A DNA stretch of 64,000 bases from a bacterium 1XD42-76 (GCA_009917545.1 QZDW01000006.1:62001-126000); one strand, 5' to 3'. Positions 52,691 through 62,384 are shown, counted from the first letter of the stretch. Notes: generated from the sequence alone by a model not told the origin. Numbers and translations: made by a program.

Positions 52691-54004
52691 ATGGACATTT
52701 ACGAACAGATCACCAAGATGGCAGACGAGATGAGCGGCGACCTGACGACACAGCGCCGGGATTTCCACAAGTTTGCAGAAAAAGGCTGGTTTGAGATGCG
52801 GACATCCTCTATCATAGCCAGAAGACTGACCGACATGGGCTTTGATGAGGTTTTGGTAGGAGATCAGGTGTGTAAGAAGGAAGCCAGAATGGGCGTTCCG
52901 TCAGACGAGGAGCTGGAGGCACAGTATGAGCGCGCAGTAGCTCAGGGAGCAGATCCGGAATTCGTTCCTTTCACGAAAGGCGGTATGACCGGCGTAGTCG
53001 GAATCCTTCACTGCGGCGAGGGCCCGACGGTCGCAATGCGTTTTGACATTGATGCACTTGGGGTAATTGAGGAAAAGGATGCAAGCCATCGTCCGGCAAA
53101 TGAGGGCTTTGGCTCTGTAAACGAGGGCTTTATGCATGCCTGCGGCCACGACGGACATGCAACGATCGGCCTGGGAGTGGCAAAGGTACTTATGTCAATC
53201 AGAGAATCCCTTCACGGCACGGTGAAGCTGATCTTCCAGCCGGCCGAAGAAGGCGTGCGCGGCGCAAAAGCCATTGTAGAGAATGGCCATTTGGACGGAG
53301 TAAACTATCTGATCGGCTCTCATGTATCGGATAAGGACGCTGCAGATCCGGCAGCCGTGATTCCGGGAAGCTACGGCTCACTGGCGACATCGAAATATGA
53401 TGTTACCTTCCGCGGCCTGTCAGCACACGCCGGCGGTTCCCCTGAGCTTGGCAAGAACGTTATGCTGGCTGTGGCAACGTCGATTCTCAACCTTTACGCG
53501 ATTCCGCGCCACTCCGGCGGTATTTCCCGTATCAATGTGGGAACCGTTGCGGCCGGCAGCGGCAGAAATGTAATCGCGGATGAGGCCCATATGGAGATTG
53601 AGGTCCGTGGTGAGACGACAGAGGTCAACAAGTTTGTAGAGGATTATGCGCTCAGCATCCTTGAGAACAGTGCTAAGATGCACGGATGTACATGCGAGAC
53701 GAAGTTGATGGGAGCTGCCTATTCGCTTGCGAGTGATGAAGCTCTGATTAACCGCATTAAGACTGTCTGCGAGGAGCATCTCCATCTTCCGGTAGCGAAG
53801 GAGATCAACAGCAAGAACGGCGGAAGTGAAGACGTTTCCTACATGATGCGCCGTGTCCAGGAACAGGGCGGCCAGGCGACTTTCATGCGTGTTCTCACCA
53901 AAGAATCTGCGCCGGGACATAACCGCCGCTTCGACTTTGACGAGCAGGTGCTTCCGAATGCAGTGAAGATCTTCTGCGGAACCGTATATGATATCATGAA
54001 ATAA
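52691..54004 (+). CDS. M20 family amidohydrolase (AbgA/AbgB-like)
   Basis: A 437-residue metallopeptidase-like amidohydrolase. Metal ligands are in MHACGHDGHATIGL and FQPAEEGVRGAKAI, with VAMRFDIDALGV before them; the dimerisation domain contains FRGLSAHAGGSPELGKN. It resembles p-aminobenzoyl-glutamate hydrolase subunits and indole-3-acetyl-amino-acid hydrolases; the true substrate is open. ATG 52691 follows GGGAGGG; an in-frame upstream start without a ribosome site is rejected. It is followed by a T-rich region before glgC. Confidence 0.9.
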   Translation: MDIYEQITKMADEMSGDLTTQRRDFHKFAEKGWFEMRTSSIIARRLTDMGFDEVLVGDQVCKKEARMGVPSDEELEAQYERAVAQGADPEFVPFTKGGMTGVVGILHCGEGPTVAMRFDIDALGVIEEKDASHRPANEGFGSVNEGFMHACGHDGHATIGLGVAKVLMSIRESLHGTVKLIFQPAEEGVRGAKAIVENGHLDGVNYLIGSHVSDKDAADPAAVIPGSYGSLATSKYDVTFRGLSAHAGGSPELGKNVMLAVATSILNLYAIPRHSGGISRINVGTVAAGSGRNVIADEAHMEIEVRGETTEVNKFVEDYALSILENSAKMHGCTCETKLMGAAYSLASDEALINRIKTVCEEHLHLPVAKEINSKNGGSEDVSYMMRRVQEQGGQATFMRVLTKESAPGHNRRFDFDEQVLPNAVKIFCGTVYDIMK

Positions 54005-54192
54005 GGTCAGAATAAGTCTGGGGAGGGAGCTGTATGCTCCCTCCTTTTTATGTGTTCCCTCTTATCCATATCAAGATATGGGAAAATGTCGAATCTCTAT
54101 GCAAGATGTAGTATGAAAAGAGGAAACATAAAAAAAAGAGAAAAAGATGTCAGAATATGTACAAAAAAATGCCCTAATCGGATAAAAATTTG

Positions 54193-54221
54193 TTCACATT
54201 CTATAAAAAGTATGCTATACT
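54193..54221 (+). promoter_or_regulatory. Promoter of glgC-glgD
   Basis: TTCACA (54193-54198), 17-nt spacer, TATACT (54216-54221). It stands 80 bases before glgC in an AT-rich leader. Confidence 0.65.
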
Positions 54222-54300
54222 ATAGATATCATACAACAGTGATGCATGCGCAGCCTGCTTCACGACACGCACAACAAAAAGAGCAGCAAGAGGTGATATC

Positions 54301-55575
54301 ATGGTTAGAAAAGAAATGATAGCAATGCTGTTGGCAGGAGGCCAGGGGAGCCGTCTGGGAGTTCTCACTCAGAAAGTAGCCAAGCCCGCAGTCTCCTTTG
54401 GTGGAAAATACCGCATTATTGATTTTCCGCTTAGCAACTGCATCAATTCCGGTGTCGATACGGTTGGAGTATTGACCCAATATCAGCCCTTACGTCTGAA
54501 TGCGCATATCGGAATTGGTATTCCGTGGGATCTGGACCGCAATGTGGGCGGCGTTACCATTCTTCCGCCATATGAGAAGAGCAAAGGCAGTGACTGGTAT
54601 ACGGGGACGGCAAATGCCATTTACCAGAATCTTGAATACATGGAGTCCTATAATCCGGAATATGTCCTGATCCTTTCCGGAGACCATATCTATAAGATGG
54701 ATTACGAGGTCATGCTGGAATATCACAAAGTGAACGGCGCGGATATTACGATCGCCGCGATGCCGGTGCCGATGGAGGAGGCAAACCGCTTTGGTATTCT
54801 GATTACAGACGATAATAATAAGATTACAGAGTTTGAGGAGAAGCCTGCCTGCCCGCGGAGCAATCTGGCTTCGATGGGAATCTATATCTTTAGCTGGAAG
54901 GTTCTCAGAGAGGCGCTGGTAAGTTTGAAGGACGAGCCGGGCTGTGATTTCGGAAAGCACATCATTCCTTACTGCCATGAAAACGAACGGAAGATTTTTG
55001 CTTATGAGTATAATGGTTATTGGAAGGATGTGGGAACACTTGGTTCCTATTGGGAAGCTAATATGGAGCTGATTGATATCATTCCTGAATTTAACCTCTA
55101 TGAGGAATACTGGAAGATCTATACCAAGAGTGACCGGATTCCGCCGCAGTATATTGCGCCTGAAGCGCGCGTGGGACGCTGCATTATTGGTGAGGGCACA
55201 GAAATTTACGGCGAGGTCGTCAACTCTGTGATCGGTTCCGGGGTTGTGATCGAAAAGGGAGCGATCGTAAAAGATTCCATTGTTATGCAGGACTCTCATA
55301 TTGGTGAGAATGCACTGGTCGAGAAGGCGATTGTGGCAGAGGATGTAACGATCGGAAGCGGGGCCCATCTGGGGGCAGGTGAATATGCGCCGAGTAAGTA
55401 CGATTCCAAGGTATATCAGTTTGATCTGGTAACAATCGGTGAGCATTCCGTGATTCCGGATGGCGTTGAGATCGGGAAAAATACAGCAGTTTCAGGTGTC
55501 ACTACAATGGCGGATTATCCGGCAGGCAGACTTGAGAGCGGCGGCTTTATAGTAAAGGCAGGTGGAAACGCATGA
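54301..55575 (+). CDS. glgC: Glucose-1-phosphate adenylyltransferase, catalytic subunit
   Basis: A 424-residue enzyme making ADP-glucose, the donor for glycogen. Seen: the nucleotide-binding [33 protein letters not shown], the metal/active-site [29 protein letters not shown] (substrate) and a C-terminal left-handed beta-helix with hexapeptide repeats ([19 protein letters not shown]). Length is usual. Its stop overlaps the start of glgD (ATGA), so the two subunits are made together. Confidence 0.97.
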   Translation: MVRKEMIAMLLAGGQGSRLGVLTQKVAKPAVSFGGKYRIIDFPLSNCINSGVDTVGVLTQYQPLRLNAHIGIGIPWDLDRNVGGVTILPPYEKSKGSDWYTGTANAIYQNLEYMESYNPEYVLILSGDHIYKMDYEVMLEYHKVNGADITIAAMPVPMEEANRFGILITDDNNKITEFEEKPACPRSNLASMGIYIFSWKVLREALVSLKDEPGCDFGKHIIPYCHENERKIFAYEYNGYWKDVGTLGSYWEANMELIDIIPEFNLYEEYWKIYTKSDRIPPQYIAPEARVGRCIIGEGTEIYGEVVNSVIGSGVVIEKGAIVKDSIVMQDSHIGENALVEKAIVAEDVTIGSGAHLGAGEYAPSKYDSKVYQFDLVTIGEHSVIPDGVEIGKNTAVSGVTTMADYPAGRLESGGFIVKAGGNA

Positions 55576-56693
55576 GAGCAATCGGTATTGTTTTAGCAGG
55601 AGGTAACAGCAAACGCATGAAAGAGCTGTCCAGAAAGAGGGCGATCTCGGCAATGCCGATCGCCGGCAGCTTCCGCAGCGTTGATTTTGCTTTGAGCAAT
55701 ATGAGCAACTCTCATATACAGAGCGTTGCCGTTTTGACACAGTATAATTCACGCTCTCTGAACGAACATCTGAGTTCCTCCAAGTGGTGGGATTTCGGAA
55801 GAAAACAGGGAGGGTTGTACGTATTTACGCCCACGATTACAGCCGAGCACAGTGACTGGTATCGCGGGACGGCAGACGCTCTTTACCAGAATCTGAATTT
55901 TCTGAAAAAGAGCCATGAACCGTATGTTGTGATTGCTGCCGGGGATGGGATCTATAAGCTTGATTATGGCAACGTCCTGGAATACCACATCGAGAAAAAA
56001 GCTGATATCACGATCGTCTGCAAGGACATGCCTTCTGACGTGGATGTGACCCGCTTCGGCATGGTAAAGACGAACGCAGATGGCAGGATTGTGGAGTTTG
56101 AAGAGAAACCGATGGTGTCTACGACCAATACGATATCGTGCGGGATCTATGTGATACGCCGCAGGCAGTTGATCGAACTCATCGAACGCTGCGCCGCGGA
56201 GGATCGCTTCGATTTTGTTCAGGATATTTTGGTGCGCTATAAGAATCTGAAGAGGATTTATGCTTATAAGATGGATACGTATTGGAATAATATCGCATCT
56301 GTAGAGGCCTATTATCAGACGAATATGGACTTTTTGAAGCCGGAAGTGCGTAATTACTTCTTCAAAGAATATCCTGATATCTACTCTAAGGTGGATGATC
56401 TGCCCCCGGCCAAGTATAATCCCGGTTCTGCAGTCAAGAACAGCATGGTATCCAGCGGATGTATTTTGAATGGTATTGTAGAGAATTCTCTGCTGTTTAA
56501 AAAGGTGTATATAGGAAATAATTGTATCGTTAAAAATTCAATCATATTGAACGATGTCTATATTGGGGATAACACAGTAATTGAAAACTGCATAGTAGAG
56601 AGCCGTGATACGATTCGTGCGAATGCATCCTACATCGGGCAGCCGGGAGAGGTTAAGATTGTAATCGAGAAAAACGAAAGGTATACGCTATAA
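55572..56693 (+). CDS. glgD: ADP-glucose pyrophosphorylase regulatory-type subunit
   Basis: A 373-residue paralogue of GlgC. It keeps [20 protein letters not shown] in altered form, with no GGxGxRL loop, and [14 protein letters not shown] instead of [10 protein letters not shown], as in GlgD subunits that modulate GlgC. The C-terminal hexapeptide beta-helix is present ([18 protein letters not shown]). It is translationally coupled to glgC. The spoVG gene follows 66 bases on. The glgA and glgB genes are not in view. Confidence 0.93.
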   Translation: MRAIGIVLAGGNSKRMKELSRKRAISAMPIAGSFRSVDFALSNMSNSHIQSVAVLTQYNSRSLNEHLSSSKWWDFGRKQGGLYVFTPTITAEHSDWYRGTADALYQNLNFLKKSHEPYVVIAAGDGIYKLDYGNVLEYHIEKKADITIVCKDMPSDVDVTRFGMVKTNADGRIVEFEEKPMVSTTNTISCGIYVIRRRQLIELIERCAAEDRFDFVQDILVRYKNLKRIYAYKMDTYWNNIASVEAYYQTNMDFLKPEVRNYFFKEYPDIYSKVDDLPPAKYNPGSAVKNSMVSSGCILNGIVENSLLFKKVYIGNNCIVKNSIILNDVYIGDNTVIENCIVESRDTIRANASYIGQPGEVKIVIEKNERYTL

Positions 56694-56759
56694 AGATTGT
56701 ATTACGTAACGAGAAAGAGATCTGAACTGTGATTGTGTTACAAAGCGGGGAGGTTATTT

Positions 56760-57047
56760 ATGCAGGTAACGGATGTACGTGTGAGAAAGATTGAAAAAGA
56801 AGGCAAGATGAGGGCGATCGTGTCTATTACACTGGACAATGAATTCGTAATTCATGACATCAAGGTGATTGAAGGGGAAAAAGGAATGTTCATCGCCATG
56901 CCGAGCAGAAAAGCAGCGGACGGCGAATACAGAGATATCGCACACCCGATCAATTCGGCTACACGGGATATGATCCAGCGTGTGATTCTTGATAAGTATG
57001 AAACGACAACGTTAGAGACCGCCCAGGAAGAGGAAACCGTCGATTAG
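56760..57047 (+). CDS. spoVG: Regulator SpoVG
   Basis: A 95-residue SpoVG protein: [51 protein letters not shown]. It is a small nucleic-acid-binding regulator involved in sporulation, septation and gene control in Firmicutes. ATG 56760 after GGGGAGG is the family start; an upstream in-frame ATG adds nine unrelated residues. The tail is acidic, as usual. It is monocistronic or read with glgD. Confidence 0.96.
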   Translation: MQVTDVRVRKIEKEGKMRAIVSITLDNEFVIHDIKVIEGEKGMFIAMPSRKAADGEYRDIAHPINSATRDMIQRVILDKYETTTLETAQEEETVD

Positions 57048-57095
57048 ATATATGAGACTGGCTCTGAAAAGCACCGGATACTTTTAAACATAGAT

Positions 57096-57132
57096 AAGAC
57101 CGCAGGTTTGTAATTCACTTGTCTGCGGTCTT
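57096..57132. terminator. Bidirectional terminator spoVG / sensor kinase
   Basis: AAGACCGCAG (57096-57105) pairs with CTGCGGTCTT (57123-57132), loop 17 nt. It lies between convergent genes; T-rich on the plus side. Confidence 0.8.
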
Positions 57133-57144
57133 TCTATGTTTGTA

Positions 57145-59688
57145 TTATGCACCCATGTATTTTTGAAGAACGGTCATCAGACGCTGTACGTCGATCGGTT
57201 TGGCGATGTGGCAGTTCATACCGCAGTCCAGACAGTGCTGGATGTCGTCGGAGAAGGAATCGGCAGTCATGGCAATAATCGGCAGACCGGCGTCTGTACG
57301 GTCCATTGCACGAATCGTTTCAGCGGCTGTATAACCATTCATGACCGGCATACGGATATCCATGAGAATCAGGTCATAGGTTCCGACCTCAGACTGACTG
57401 AATTTCTCTACGCAGACCTGTCCATTTTCAGCCCTTTCCAGAGTGAATCCAACGGTAGAGAGAAGCTCATAGGCGATCTCCCAGTTAAGATCATTATCCT
57501 CAGCCAGGAGGATGTGCTTGCCGGTAAAGTCAATGCTATGTTCTTCCTTTTTTTGCCCATCCTGTGTCTGAGTATCCATATAAGGGGCAAGCCCAAGATA
57601 CAGATTCGACTTGAAAAGGGGCTTAGAGATAAAGCCGTGAGCGCCTGCTTCCCGCGCCTCGTCTTCGATATCGCCCCAGTCATAAGCAGAGATAATAAGG
57701 ATGGGAACGTTATCTCCAATCCGCTTACGGAGCTCACGCGTTGTCTGCAGGCCGTCCATACCTGGCATCTTCCAGTCTAAGAGAATGAAATGGTAATCGT
57801 TATGCTCGCGGTGGCGTTTCTCAGCCATTTGTATGGCGCTTTCCCCATCCAGAACCCACTCTGCATTGACTCCGATCTCCTTTAATGCGGATGCAGTTCC
57901 CACGCAGAGGTCTTCATTATTGTCGACAACCAGCATATTCCAGGGCGGAAGCATCATATCGGCCTCACTCAGGAGACTCTTTTTCAAATCCAGGGTGACA
58001 TGGAATTCGCTTCCCTGGCCTGGCTCACTCGTAAGCTCAATCGTTCCGCCGATGGCGTCAACGATATATTTGGTGATCGCCATTCCCAGGCCGGTTCCCT
58101 CTGTTTTCTGTACCTGCATGGAATCATCTCTGGTAAAGGTATCAAAAATGCGCTTCTGGAATTCAGGTGACATACCAATTCCACTGTCTTTTACGCGAAA
58201 ATGACAGCGTACCATCTCATGATCGTCCGGCAGGGCTTCCTGAGAGATATAGACATTGATCATCCCGCCTTCAGGCGTAAACTTGATGGCATTCGACAAT
58301 AGATTAATCAGGATCTGGTTCAGGCGGACGCTGTCACAGAGAACGTCCTCCACGATGATATCACGAATAAAAATATCAAAATGCTGCGCCTTGGCCTTGA
58401 TCTGCGGCTGGACAATATTTACAATGCTCTCCATCACATCGCGCAAAGAGAGCTGTTCCATATTGAGATTAAGTTTTCCTGTCTCGATTTTTGACATATC
58501 GAGTACATCATTAATCAGCCCCAGAAGGTGCTTGCTTGAAAGCGTGATCTTTTTAAGACAGTCGACAACCCTGGGAGTATCGTCTATATTTGCCAGGGCG
58601 ATTGCCGTCATACCAACCACGCCGTTCATTGGGGTACGGATATCGTGGCTCATGTTGGACAGGAATTCGCTCTTGGCTTTATTGGCACGTACGGCTTCGT
58701 GCCGTGCCTCGTTTAATTCCCGCATCTGCTGCTGTGAGAGATAGAAATACAGGGCAAAGACGGAAAGGATACCGGCCAGGATAATGCCGCTGGCCTTTAA
58801 GATAGCCGCCTGCCTCTGGACACCAAGCGTGCTGACGGCATCGTCCAGGACACTGTAAGGCATAACGGAAATCAGGTACCAGTTACACTCGGGAAGCGGG
58901 GAACAGTACAGATGGCGGTGTGAATTGTCCACAAGTGCGAGCCGGGAATAAACTTCGTTTGCATCAATCGCTGCCCGAAGATCATGGGAAAACTGAAGCG
59001 AATCCCCGCCGTTGACATCCTCAATCATTTCTTCCATACGTGTAAAATAATTCTCGCGGTAGGCATCCCCGTTTCTTACAACATAAGTTCCGTCCCGGCG
59101 GATAATATGAGAATATACCATACAATCCTCTGACTCCAGGGCCAGGGACTGGTTGAGGCGGTCCATAGGAAGGCCGGCCACCAGGGCAATACTGGTAGAA
59201 CCGCTTTTCATTTCATAACCAGCGTTTACAACGAGCAGGAGAACCTTTTCCCCGCTGGCATTCAGGCCGCTTGTGATGCAGGTGTTGTCATTATAAATTG
59301 CGGTTGTAAATTCTTCCATGTTAGCGAGCTCGACCGGTTCGCCATAGAGTGTCTCGCATTTCCCGTCTTCTGAATAGAGCGCCAGATATGTAAAATCACG
59401 GATTCTGGCATTCAGGCTCAGGGTGTCAACCATCTGTTCGGAATACGTCATAGTCTCCGGTGGATTACGCAGAGCAATCCCGGCCGCCTGGGAATAATAC
59501 AGATTAATGATGGTATCGAATTTCTGCTGGAGCTGAGTGCTCATCTCGGACATATAGATCATGCCGATATCCCGGATGGCATCATTACTTGTCTCACGCA
59601 GATAGGAAGTAATCCAGAGGAACACCGCTGTGCATAAAACAAGGATGGCGCCAAGGCTGGCGGCTAAAAATTTTCTCGTTCTTTTCAT
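57145..59688 (-). CDS. Hybrid sensor histidine kinase with two receiver domains
   Basis: An 847-residue membrane kinase. A membrane segment (7-28), a periplasmic-type sensor (about 30-285) and a second segment (about 295-315) lead to the HisKA domain (SHDIRTPMNG; phospho-His), HATPase (NLLSNAIKFTPEGG, KDSGIGM, EGTGLGMAI), receiver 1 (VVDNNEDL and LLDWKMPGMDG) and receiver 2 (LLAEDNDLN and LMDIRMPVMNG). This is a multi-step phosphorelay, with no separate output domain in view. Hybrid kinases with sensors of this kind are common in gut Clostridia. The signal is unknown. A terminator separates it from spoVG. Confidence 0.92.
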   Translation of the reverse strand: MKRTRKFLAASLGAILVLCTAVFLWITSYLRETSNDAIRDIGMIYMSEMSTQLQQKFDTIINLYYSQAAGIALRNPPETMTYSEQMVDTLSLNARIRDFTYLALYSEDGKCETLYGEPVELANMEEFTTAIYNDNTCITSGLNASGEKVLLLVVNAGYEMKSGSTSIALVAGLPMDRLNQSLALESEDCMVYSHIIRRDGTYVVRNGDAYRENYFTRMEEMIEDVNGGDSLQFSHDLRAAIDANEVYSRLALVDNSHRHLYCSPLPECNWYLISVMPYSVLDDAVSTLGVQRQAAILKASGIILAGILSVFALYFYLSQQQMRELNEARHEAVRANKAKSEFLSNMSHDIRTPMNGVVGMTAIALANIDDTPRVVDCLKKITLSSKHLLGLINDVLDMSKIETGKLNLNMEQLSLRDVMESIVNIVQPQIKAKAQHFDIFIRDIIVEDVLCDSVRLNQILINLLSNAIKFTPEGGMINVYISQEALPDDHEMVRCHFRVKDSGIGMSPEFQKRIFDTFTRDDSMQVQKTEGTGLGMAITKYIVDAIGGTIELTSEPGQGSEFHVTLDLKKSLLSEADMMLPPWNMLVVDNNEDLCVGTASALKEIGVNAEWVLDGESAIQMAEKRHREHNDYHFILLDWKMPGMDGLQTTRELRKRIGDNVPILIISAYDWGDIEDEAREAGAHGFISKPLFKSNLYLGLAPYMDTQTQDGQKKEEHSIDFTGKHILLAEDNDLNWEIAYELLSTVGFTLERAENGQVCVEKFSQSEVGTYDLILMDIRMPVMNGYTAAETIRAMDRTDAGLPIIAMTADSFSDDIQHCLDCGMNCHIAKPIDVQRLMTVLQKYMGA

Positions 59689-59842
59689 ATTCTCACCATA
59701 CTTTCGTCGAAGCTCGATTACTGCTGACTTATTATATCATTTTCCATAAGGTATAGCAAGGAATATATTTCGATCATTGCGCGGGCTAAACACAGAATGG
59801 AATCCTTTTTATAGATGAGTTATTTATGGCGCAGGAAGGTTT

Positions 59843-59872
59843 GTATAAATTCCTCCTTTTTACAAATACTAC
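59843..59872 (+). promoter_or_regulatory. Sigma-G-like promoter of spoVT
   Basis: TGTATA (59843-59848), 17-nt spacer, AATACTA (59866-59872), close to the sigma-G pattern TGAATA..CATACTA. In Bacillus spoVT is under forespore sigma-G. Match is seen; factor is inferred. Confidence 0.45.
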
Positions 59873-59927
59873 AATCACAGTCAGTGAGATGGCAGTAACA
59901 CAGCATGCAAAATGGAGGAATTTTCAT

Positions 59928-60476
59928 ATGAAAGCTACAGGAATAGTAAGAAGAATTGACGACCTGGGGCGCGTAGTGATTCCGAAGGAGATCCGGCGCA
60001 CACTGCGCCTGCGGGAAGGCACTCCTTTGGAAATCTTTACGGATCGCGAAGGGGAGATCATTCTTAAGAAGTACTCCCCGATGATGGAATTAAATGCTTT
60101 TGCCGCTCAGTATGCGGAAGCAATGGCCCAGTCTACGGGCTTTATGGTCTGTATTACGGACCGGGATCAGGTGATTGCGGCTGCCGGCGGCGCAAGGAAG
60201 GAACTGCTTCAAAAACCGATCAGCAGCCAGCTTGAGCACGTAATACAGGAAAGAATGACCGTACAGGCGGGAAAGGATGATAAAACCTATACGCCGGTGG
60301 CGGCCGAGGATGTGGAGGGCGTGACTGCGCAGGTAGTGGCTCCAATCATATGCGAAGGTGACGCCATCGGCTCCGTTATTGTTATGAGCCGGGAACCGAG
60401 AGCCAGGTTTTCCGATGCAGAGCTGCGCCTGGCAGCTACGGCAGCCGGATTTTTGGGCCGCCAGATGGAAAGCTGA
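59928..60476 (+). CDS. spoVT: Stage V sporulation protein T
   Basis: A 182-residue forespore transcription factor. An N-terminal AbrB-type domain (MKATGIVRRIDDLGRVVIPK, then RTLRLREGTPLEIFTDREG) binds DNA, and the C-terminal GAF-like domain (about 56-180, FAAQYAEAMAQSTGFMVCIT) is characteristic of SpoVT rather than AbrB. ATG 59928 after TGGAGG is the family start. It is followed by a terminator at 60503. Confidence 0.96.
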   Translation: MKATGIVRRIDDLGRVVIPKEIRRTLRLREGTPLEIFTDREGEIILKKYSPMMELNAFAAQYAEAMAQSTGFMVCITDRDQVIAAAGGARKELLQKPISSQLEHVIQERMTVQAGKDDKTYTPVAAEDVEGVTAQVVAPIICEGDAIGSVIVMSREPRARFSDAELRLAATAAGFLGRQMES

Positions 60477-60502
60477 CAGAGCGGGCGGCCGCTCTGAAAA
60501 TA

Positions 60503-60539
60503 AAAAAGGAAGAATTCGCAGGCCGGATTCTTCTTTTTT
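60503..60539 (+). terminator. Terminator of spoVT
   Basis: GGAAGAAT pairs with ATTCTTC, flanked by A- and T-rich runs (TTTTTT). It separates spoVT from the HU promoter. Confidence 0.75.
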
Positions 60540-60552
60540 GATTGTTTTTACC

Positions 60553-60581
60553 TTGACAAAGATACGGGAAACAGATATAAA
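60553..60581 (+). promoter_or_regulatory. Promoter of the HU gene
   Basis: TTGACA (60553-60558), 17-nt spacer, TATAAA (60576-60581). Consensus -35. It drives HU and probably rqcP. Confidence 0.85.
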
Positions 60582-60661
60582 TATAGGAGTATCACGCATA
60601 GGTTTCGCAGCGTTTGGGCTGCGGTTGTATTTTTTTATTTTTTAGGAGGAAAGAAAGATCA

Positions 60662-60937
60662 ATGAATAAGACAGAATTAGTGGCAGCAGTAGCAGATAAA
60701 GCAGAGATCTCCAGAAAGGACGCGGAGAAAGCCATCAAGGCCTTTACCGATGTCATTACAGAAGAGCTGATAAAAGGTGAGAAGATTCAGATCGTAGGCT
60801 TCGGTACGTTTGAGGTAGCAGAAAGAAAAGCAAGAGAGGGAAGAAATCCTAAGACAAAAGAGAAGATGCCGATTGCGGCTTCCAGAGCCCCCAAGTTCAA
60901 GGCAGGTAAATCTCTGAAGGATCAGGTAAATATATAA
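60662..60937 (+). CDS. hup: DNA-binding protein HU
   Basis: A 91-residue histone-like protein: MNKTELVAAVADKAEISRKD, the beta-arm signature GFGTFEVAERKAREGRNPKT, and a basic C-terminus. It bends and compacts DNA as a dimer. ATG 60662 follows AGGAGG. It has its own strong promoter; rqcP starts three bases after its stop. Confidence 0.96.
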   Translation: MNKTELVAAVADKAEISRKDAEKAIKAFTDVITEELIKGEKIQIVGFGTFEVAERKAREGRNPKTKEKMPIAASRAPKFKAGKSLKDQVNI

Positions 60938-60940
60938 TTT

Positions 60941-61180
60941 ATGAGATTGGATAAATTTCTTAAGGTCTCGCGTCTGATTAAGCGCAGGACGGTGGCCAAT
61001 GAGGCCTGTGATGCAGGTCGTGTGACGGTAAATGATAAACCGGCCAAGGCATCACTGAGCGTGAAGCAGGGAGATATCATTGAGATCCAGTTTGGAACCA
61101 GAACTGTGAAGGTAGAGGTCCTTGATGTGCAGGAGACGGTAAAAAAGGACGAGGTAAAAGAGCTCTACCGGTATCTGTAA
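60941..61180 (+). CDS. rqcP: S4-domain ribosome quality-control protein RqcP
   Basis: A 79-residue S4 RNA-binding protein (MRLDKFLKVSRLIKRRTVA, then GRVTVNDKPAKAS, then GDIIEIQFG). In Bacillus (YabO) it aids tRNA placement in alanine tailing on stalled 50S subunits. It overlaps no neighbour but is 3 bases from hup, hence one transcript. Placement before yabP-yabQ is conserved in Clostridia and Bacillus. Confidence 0.93.
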   Translation: MRLDKFLKVSRLIKRRTVANEACDAGRVTVNDKPAKASLSVKQGDIIEIQFGTRTVKVEVLDVQETVKKDEVKELYRYL

Positions 61181-61256
61181 CCAAATCTGATAAGAAAATG
61201 TTTCCGGCAGCCGGTGTAGCTGCAGGGAATGTATATATTTAGTAGTAATAAAATGG

Positions 61257-61307
61257 AAAGCCTCTTAATATACTTAATCAATAGATAAGTATGTCAGGAG
61301 GTTTTTT
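61257..61307 (+). promoter_or_regulatory. Hairpin burying the yabP ribosome binding site
   Basis: Bases 61257-61275 pair with 61287-61305 over 18 of 19 positions (counting G:T pairs), loop 11 nt. The 3' arm contains AGGAGG (61296-61301), the only ribosome site of yabP (ATG 61308), and runs into TTTTTT. It could act as a terminator and as a translational block. Pairing is seen by inspection; function is inferred. Confidence 0.6.
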
Positions 61308-61589
61308 ATGGAAGAAAAAACAGGGTTGTCTCACAGACTCATTATCAACAACCGCGAAAAAGGAAGTCTGACAGGAATTCTGGATGTAATTTCCTTTGAT
61401 GAAAATATGATCGTTCTTGATACGGATATGGGGCTTCTTACCATAAAGGGGAAAGACCTCCACGTCAGCAGGCTGACTCTGGAAAAGGGGGAGATTGATC
61501 TTGAGGGAAGAACGGACAGCTTTGTCTATTCATCGAATGAGAGCTACCGCAAGGCTGGTCAGTCGTTGCTTACGCGGCTGTTTAAGTAG
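61308..61589 (+). CDS. yabP: Sporulation protein YabP
   Basis: A 93-residue YabP family protein: SHRLIINNREKGSLTGILDV, then FDENMIVLDTDMGLLTIKG, then KDLHVSRLTLEKGEIDLEG, with a variable end. It is needed in Bacillus for spore cortex formation, with YabQ. Its ribosome site lies in the hairpin at 61257-61307. yabQ follows after 11 bases. Confidence 0.95.
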   Translation: MEEKTGLSHRLIINNREKGSLTGILDVISFDENMIVLDTDMGLLTIKGKDLHVSRLTLEKGEIDLEGRTDSFVYSSNESYRKAGQSLLTRLFK

Positions 61590-61600
61590 GGGAGCAGCTC

Positions 61601-61978
61601 TTGAGCGCATACATACAGGCTGAGATTGAGCTGGCAGCGCACAGCTTTCTTCTCGGCATTGTTCTCATGGTCAGCTATGACGGCCTGCGCCTGTGGCGTT
61701 TTTTTATTCCCCATAAAAACATATGGACAGGTCTGGAAGATTTTCTCTATTGGCTGTATGCTGCATGTCTGACGTTTTCCCTGCTTTTTAAGGAAAATAG
61801 CGGACGCCTGCGGGGATATGTGATTATCTGTGTCTTTCTGGGAATGTATCTGTACGACAGGGTTGTGAGCAGAACTACATTTGGGCTATTGAAAAAGCTG
61901 CAAAGATGGATTACAATAAAGATAAGCCGATGGAAAACAAAGAGGGAAAGGAGGCGGCATGGGAGGAAGGCGCAATAG
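61601..61978 (+). CDS. yabQ: Spore cortex biosynthesis protein YabQ
   Basis: A 125-residue membrane protein with about three helices (AHSFLLGIVLMVSYDGLRLW, FLYWLYAACLTFSLLFKE, then YVIICVFLGMYLYDRVV). YabQ is a forespore membrane protein required for cortex. The start is TTG after GGGGAGCAG. The basic end overlaps the next gene by 20 bases. Confidence 0.93.
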   Translation: MSAYIQAEIELAAHSFLLGIVLMVSYDGLRLWRFFIPHKNIWTGLEDFLYWLYAACLTFSLLFKENSGRLRGYVIICVFLGMYLYDRVVSRTTFGLLKKLQRWITIKISRWKTKRERRRHGRKAQ

Positions 61979-62288
61979 AAAAAGAAAGCGGAAGGTAAAA
62001 TACGTCTGGGGCAATCGTCTGGCAGTGATCGGAATTACGGCAGTCGTATTAAGCCTGGGTGCAGTCGTAGAACTTGGCGCGTCTTCTCTCCGTGAAAAGG
62101 ACGAGGCGTACCGGGCCAGAGAGCAGAGCTTGGAGAAGGCATACGAAAAAGAGCTGGCCCGAAAGGAACAGCTGAAAGAGTACCAGATTTATGTCCAGAC
62201 CAAGGAGTATGTGGAGAAAGTCGCCAAGGAAAAGCTGGGACTGGTCAAAAAAGACGAGATTTTGTTTAAGCCGGATGAATCCAGGTAA
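61959..62288 (+). CDS. divIC: Septum formation initiator DivIC/FtsB family
   Basis: A 109-residue bitopic division protein: a basic N-terminus (GGRRNRKRKRKVKYVWGN), one membrane segment (about 24-42) and an extracellular coiled coil (EQSLEKAYEKELARKEQLK) ending in EKVAKEKLGLVKKDEIL, the FtsB/DivIC signature. It partners FtsL in the divisome. The ATG follows AAAGGAGG inside the end of yabQ. Position matches the conserved yabP-yabQ-divIC order. Confidence 0.93.
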   Translation: MGGRRNRKRKRKVKYVWGNRLAVIGITAVVLSLGAVVELGASSLREKDEAYRAREQSLEKAYEKELARKEQLKEYQIYVQTKEYVEKVAKEKLGLVKKDEILFKPDESR

Positions 62289-62324
62289 AAAATGTCATGA
62301 TATTTTTTTATACAAACAGGGAAT

Positions 62325-62357
62325 CTGACAAATATTTCCTCTCAGCCTGTTTATAAT
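62325..62357 (+). promoter_or_regulatory. Promoter of spoIIE with 21-nt spacer and 0A-like box
   Basis: CTGACA (62325-62330), 21-nt spacer, TATAAT (62352-62357). The long spacer is a known mark of Spo0A-activated sigma-A promoters such as Bacillus spoIIE. TCTGACAAA overlaps the -35 and resembles the inverted 0A box (TTCGACAAA). Sequence seen; regulator inferred. Confidence 0.55.
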
Positions 62358-62384
62358 AATTACGCAGGTTAGGAGGGATTTTTT

